Shown in pieces: positions 62,201 through 64,000 of a DNA stretch of 64,000 nucleotides. Under the pieces are notes generated by a model. That model saw only the letters and a list, made by a program, of their open reading frames with translations, made no database searches and had not been told where the DNA came from. The stretch is from Branchipolynoe longqiensis (lineage: Eukaryota; Annelida; Polychaeta; Phyllodocida; Polynoidae): NCBI GenBank assembly GCA_030323885.1, contig CM059194.1, positions 682,001 through 746,000 of the forward strand, in the 5' to 3' direction. Within the stretch, counting starts at the first letter, position 1; each line of letters opens with the position of its first letter. Position numbers and translations under genes: made by a program.

Positions 62201-64000
62201 TGGTTGTATCGGGTATGTCAGTGGCAGGCTTACTTTCAGGTATCACGTCATGTAGTTTGAGGTTGTGATTGTGTATTGGATGTGCCTGTAGTGAGATTAC
62301 CTTCAGGTATCACGTTATGTAGTGTGAGGTTGTGATTGTGTATTGGATGTGCCTGTAGCAGGATTACCTTCAGGTATCACGTTATGTAGTGTGAGGTTGT
62401 GATTGTGTATTGGATGTGCCTGTAGAAGGCTTACCTTCAGGTATCACGTGTAGTGAGGTTGTGATTGTGTATTGGATGTGCCTGTAGTGGGATTACCTTC
62501 AGGTATCACGTCATGTAGTGTGAGGTTGTGATTGTGTATTGGATGTGCCTGTAGAAGGCTTACCTTCAGGTATCACGTGTAGTGAGGTTGTGATTGTGTA
62601 TTGGATGTGCCTGTAGCAGGATTAACTTCAGGTATCACGTGTAGTGTGAGGTTGTGATTGTGTATTGGATGTGCCTGTAGCGGGATTACCTTCAGGTATC
62701 ACGTTATGTAGTGTGAGGTTGTGATTGTGTATTGGATGTGCCTGTAGCGGGATTACCTTCAGGTATCACATTATGTAGTGTGAGGTTGTGATTGTGTATT
62801 GGATGTGCCTGTAGCAGGATTAACTTCAGGTATCATGTGTAGTGAGGTTGTGATTGTGTATTGGATGTGCCTGTAGCAGGATTAACTTCAGGTATCACGT
62901 TATGTAGTGTGAGGTTGTGATTGTGTATCAGATGTGCCTGTAGCAGGCTTACCTTCAGGTATCACGTGTAGTGAGGTTGTGATTGTGTATTGGATGTGCC
63001 TGTAGAAGGCTTACCTTCAGGTATCACGTGTAGTGTGAGGTTGTGATTGTGTATTGGATGTGCCTGTAGCAGGATTAACTTCAGGTATCGCGTGTAGTGT
63101 GAGGTTGTGATTGTGTATCAGATGTGCCTGTAGAAGGCTTACCTTCAGGTATCACGTGTAGTGAGGTTGTGATTGTGTATTGGATGTGCCTGTAGTGGGA
63201 TTACCTTCAGGTATCACATGTAGTGTGAGGTTGTGATCGTGTATTGGATGTGCCTGTAGTGGGATTAACTTCAGGTATCGCGTGTAGGGAGGTTGTGATT
63301 GTGTATCGGAGATGCTTGTAGGAGACTTACCTTCAGGTATCGCGTGTAGGGAGGTTGTGATTGTGTATCGGAGATACTTGTAGGAGACTTACCTTCAGGT
63401 ATCGTGTTGTGTAGTGTGAGGTTGTGATTGTGTATTGGATGTGCCTGGAGAAGGCTTACCTTCAGGTATCGTGTGTAGTGAGGTTGTGATTGTGTATCGG
63501 AGATGCTTGTAGGAGACTTACCTTCAGGTATCGTGTTGTGTAGTGTGAGGTTGTGATTGTGTATTGGATGTGCCTGTAGAAGGCTTACCTTCAGGTATCG
63601 CGTGTAGGGAGGTTGTAATTGTGTATCAGATGTGCCTGTAGAAGGCTTACCTTCAGGTATCGCATGTAGGGAGGTTGTGATTGTGTATCGGAGATGCTTG
63701 TAGGAGACTTACCTTCAGGTATCGTGTTGTGTAGTGTGAGGTTGTGATTGTGTATTGGATGTGCCTGAAGAAGGCTTACCTTCAGGTATCACGTCATTGG
63801 GAGTGTGTATCAGATGTGCCTGTAGAAGGCTTACCTTCAGGTATCGCGTGTAGGGAGGTTGTGATTGTGTATCGGAGATGCTTGTAGGAGACTTACCTTC
63901 AGGTATCGTGTTGTGTAGTGTGAGGTTGTGATTGTGTAATGGATGTGCCTGTAGAAGGCTTACCTTCAGGTATCGTGTGTAGTGAGGTTGTGATTGTGTA
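62200..64000 (+). repeat. Downstream minisatellite, 62-68 bp units
   Basis: Units contain gaggttgtgattgtgtattg, gatgtgcctgtag and ttaccttcaggtatc. At least 26 copies in sub-types; it continues beyond the window. Confidence 0.95.

Overview
This is metazoan nuclear DNA, not bacterial. The window holds one convincing host gene, on the + strand: a 14-exon DGAT1-type diacylglycerol O-acyltransferase (MBOAT family), from an ATG at 14367 to a stop at 61901. All 13 introns are GT-AG, the splice phases agree at every junction, and the spliced CDS is 1812 nt (603 codons plus stop). The organism looks like an invertebrate animal with a very repeat-rich genome (DIRS, non-LTR, hAT, Harbinger-like, TTAA- and TA-flanked elements, and tRNA-derived SINEs). 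A cephalochordate is plausible because of the splice-site-containing intronic minisatellites, but the sequence alone does not prove it.

Layout. 1-3905: CpG-rich nested TIR elements, a SINE and a polypyrimidine tract. 3905-13104: layered SINEs, TTAA-flanked 330-bp elements (family C), a TA-flanked 1.8-kb element family (D), a long repeat (E) and several short TIR elements. 13105-13720: an intact hAT-like MITE with 8-bp duplications. 13721-14366: the presumed DGAT1 promoter/5'UTR. 14367-14902: exon 1, which carries an in-frame 8 x 33 bp coding minisatellite. Intron 1 (17.5 kb) contains two SINE-B units, a non-LTR retrotransposon, a minisatellite, and a degenerate DIRS-type tyrosine-recombinase retrotransposon (about 22.2-30.4 kb) that is interrupted by three datable insertions. 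The remaining exons are small and separated by introns dominated by tandem arrays. 62.2-64.0 kb: a further minisatellite that runs off the window.

The most striking property is that introns 1, 2, 3, 5, 7, 8, 9, 10, 11 and 13 each carry at least one long tandem array. In at least three of them the repeat unit is a copy of the splice junction it abuts: the donor of exon 5, the acceptor of exon 4, and the acceptor plus first exon bases of exon 10. This leaves tens of decoy splice sites beside the real ones. A second theme is stratigraphy of mobile elements. Target duplications, restored reading frames and in-window empty sites give the order of insertion for several nests.
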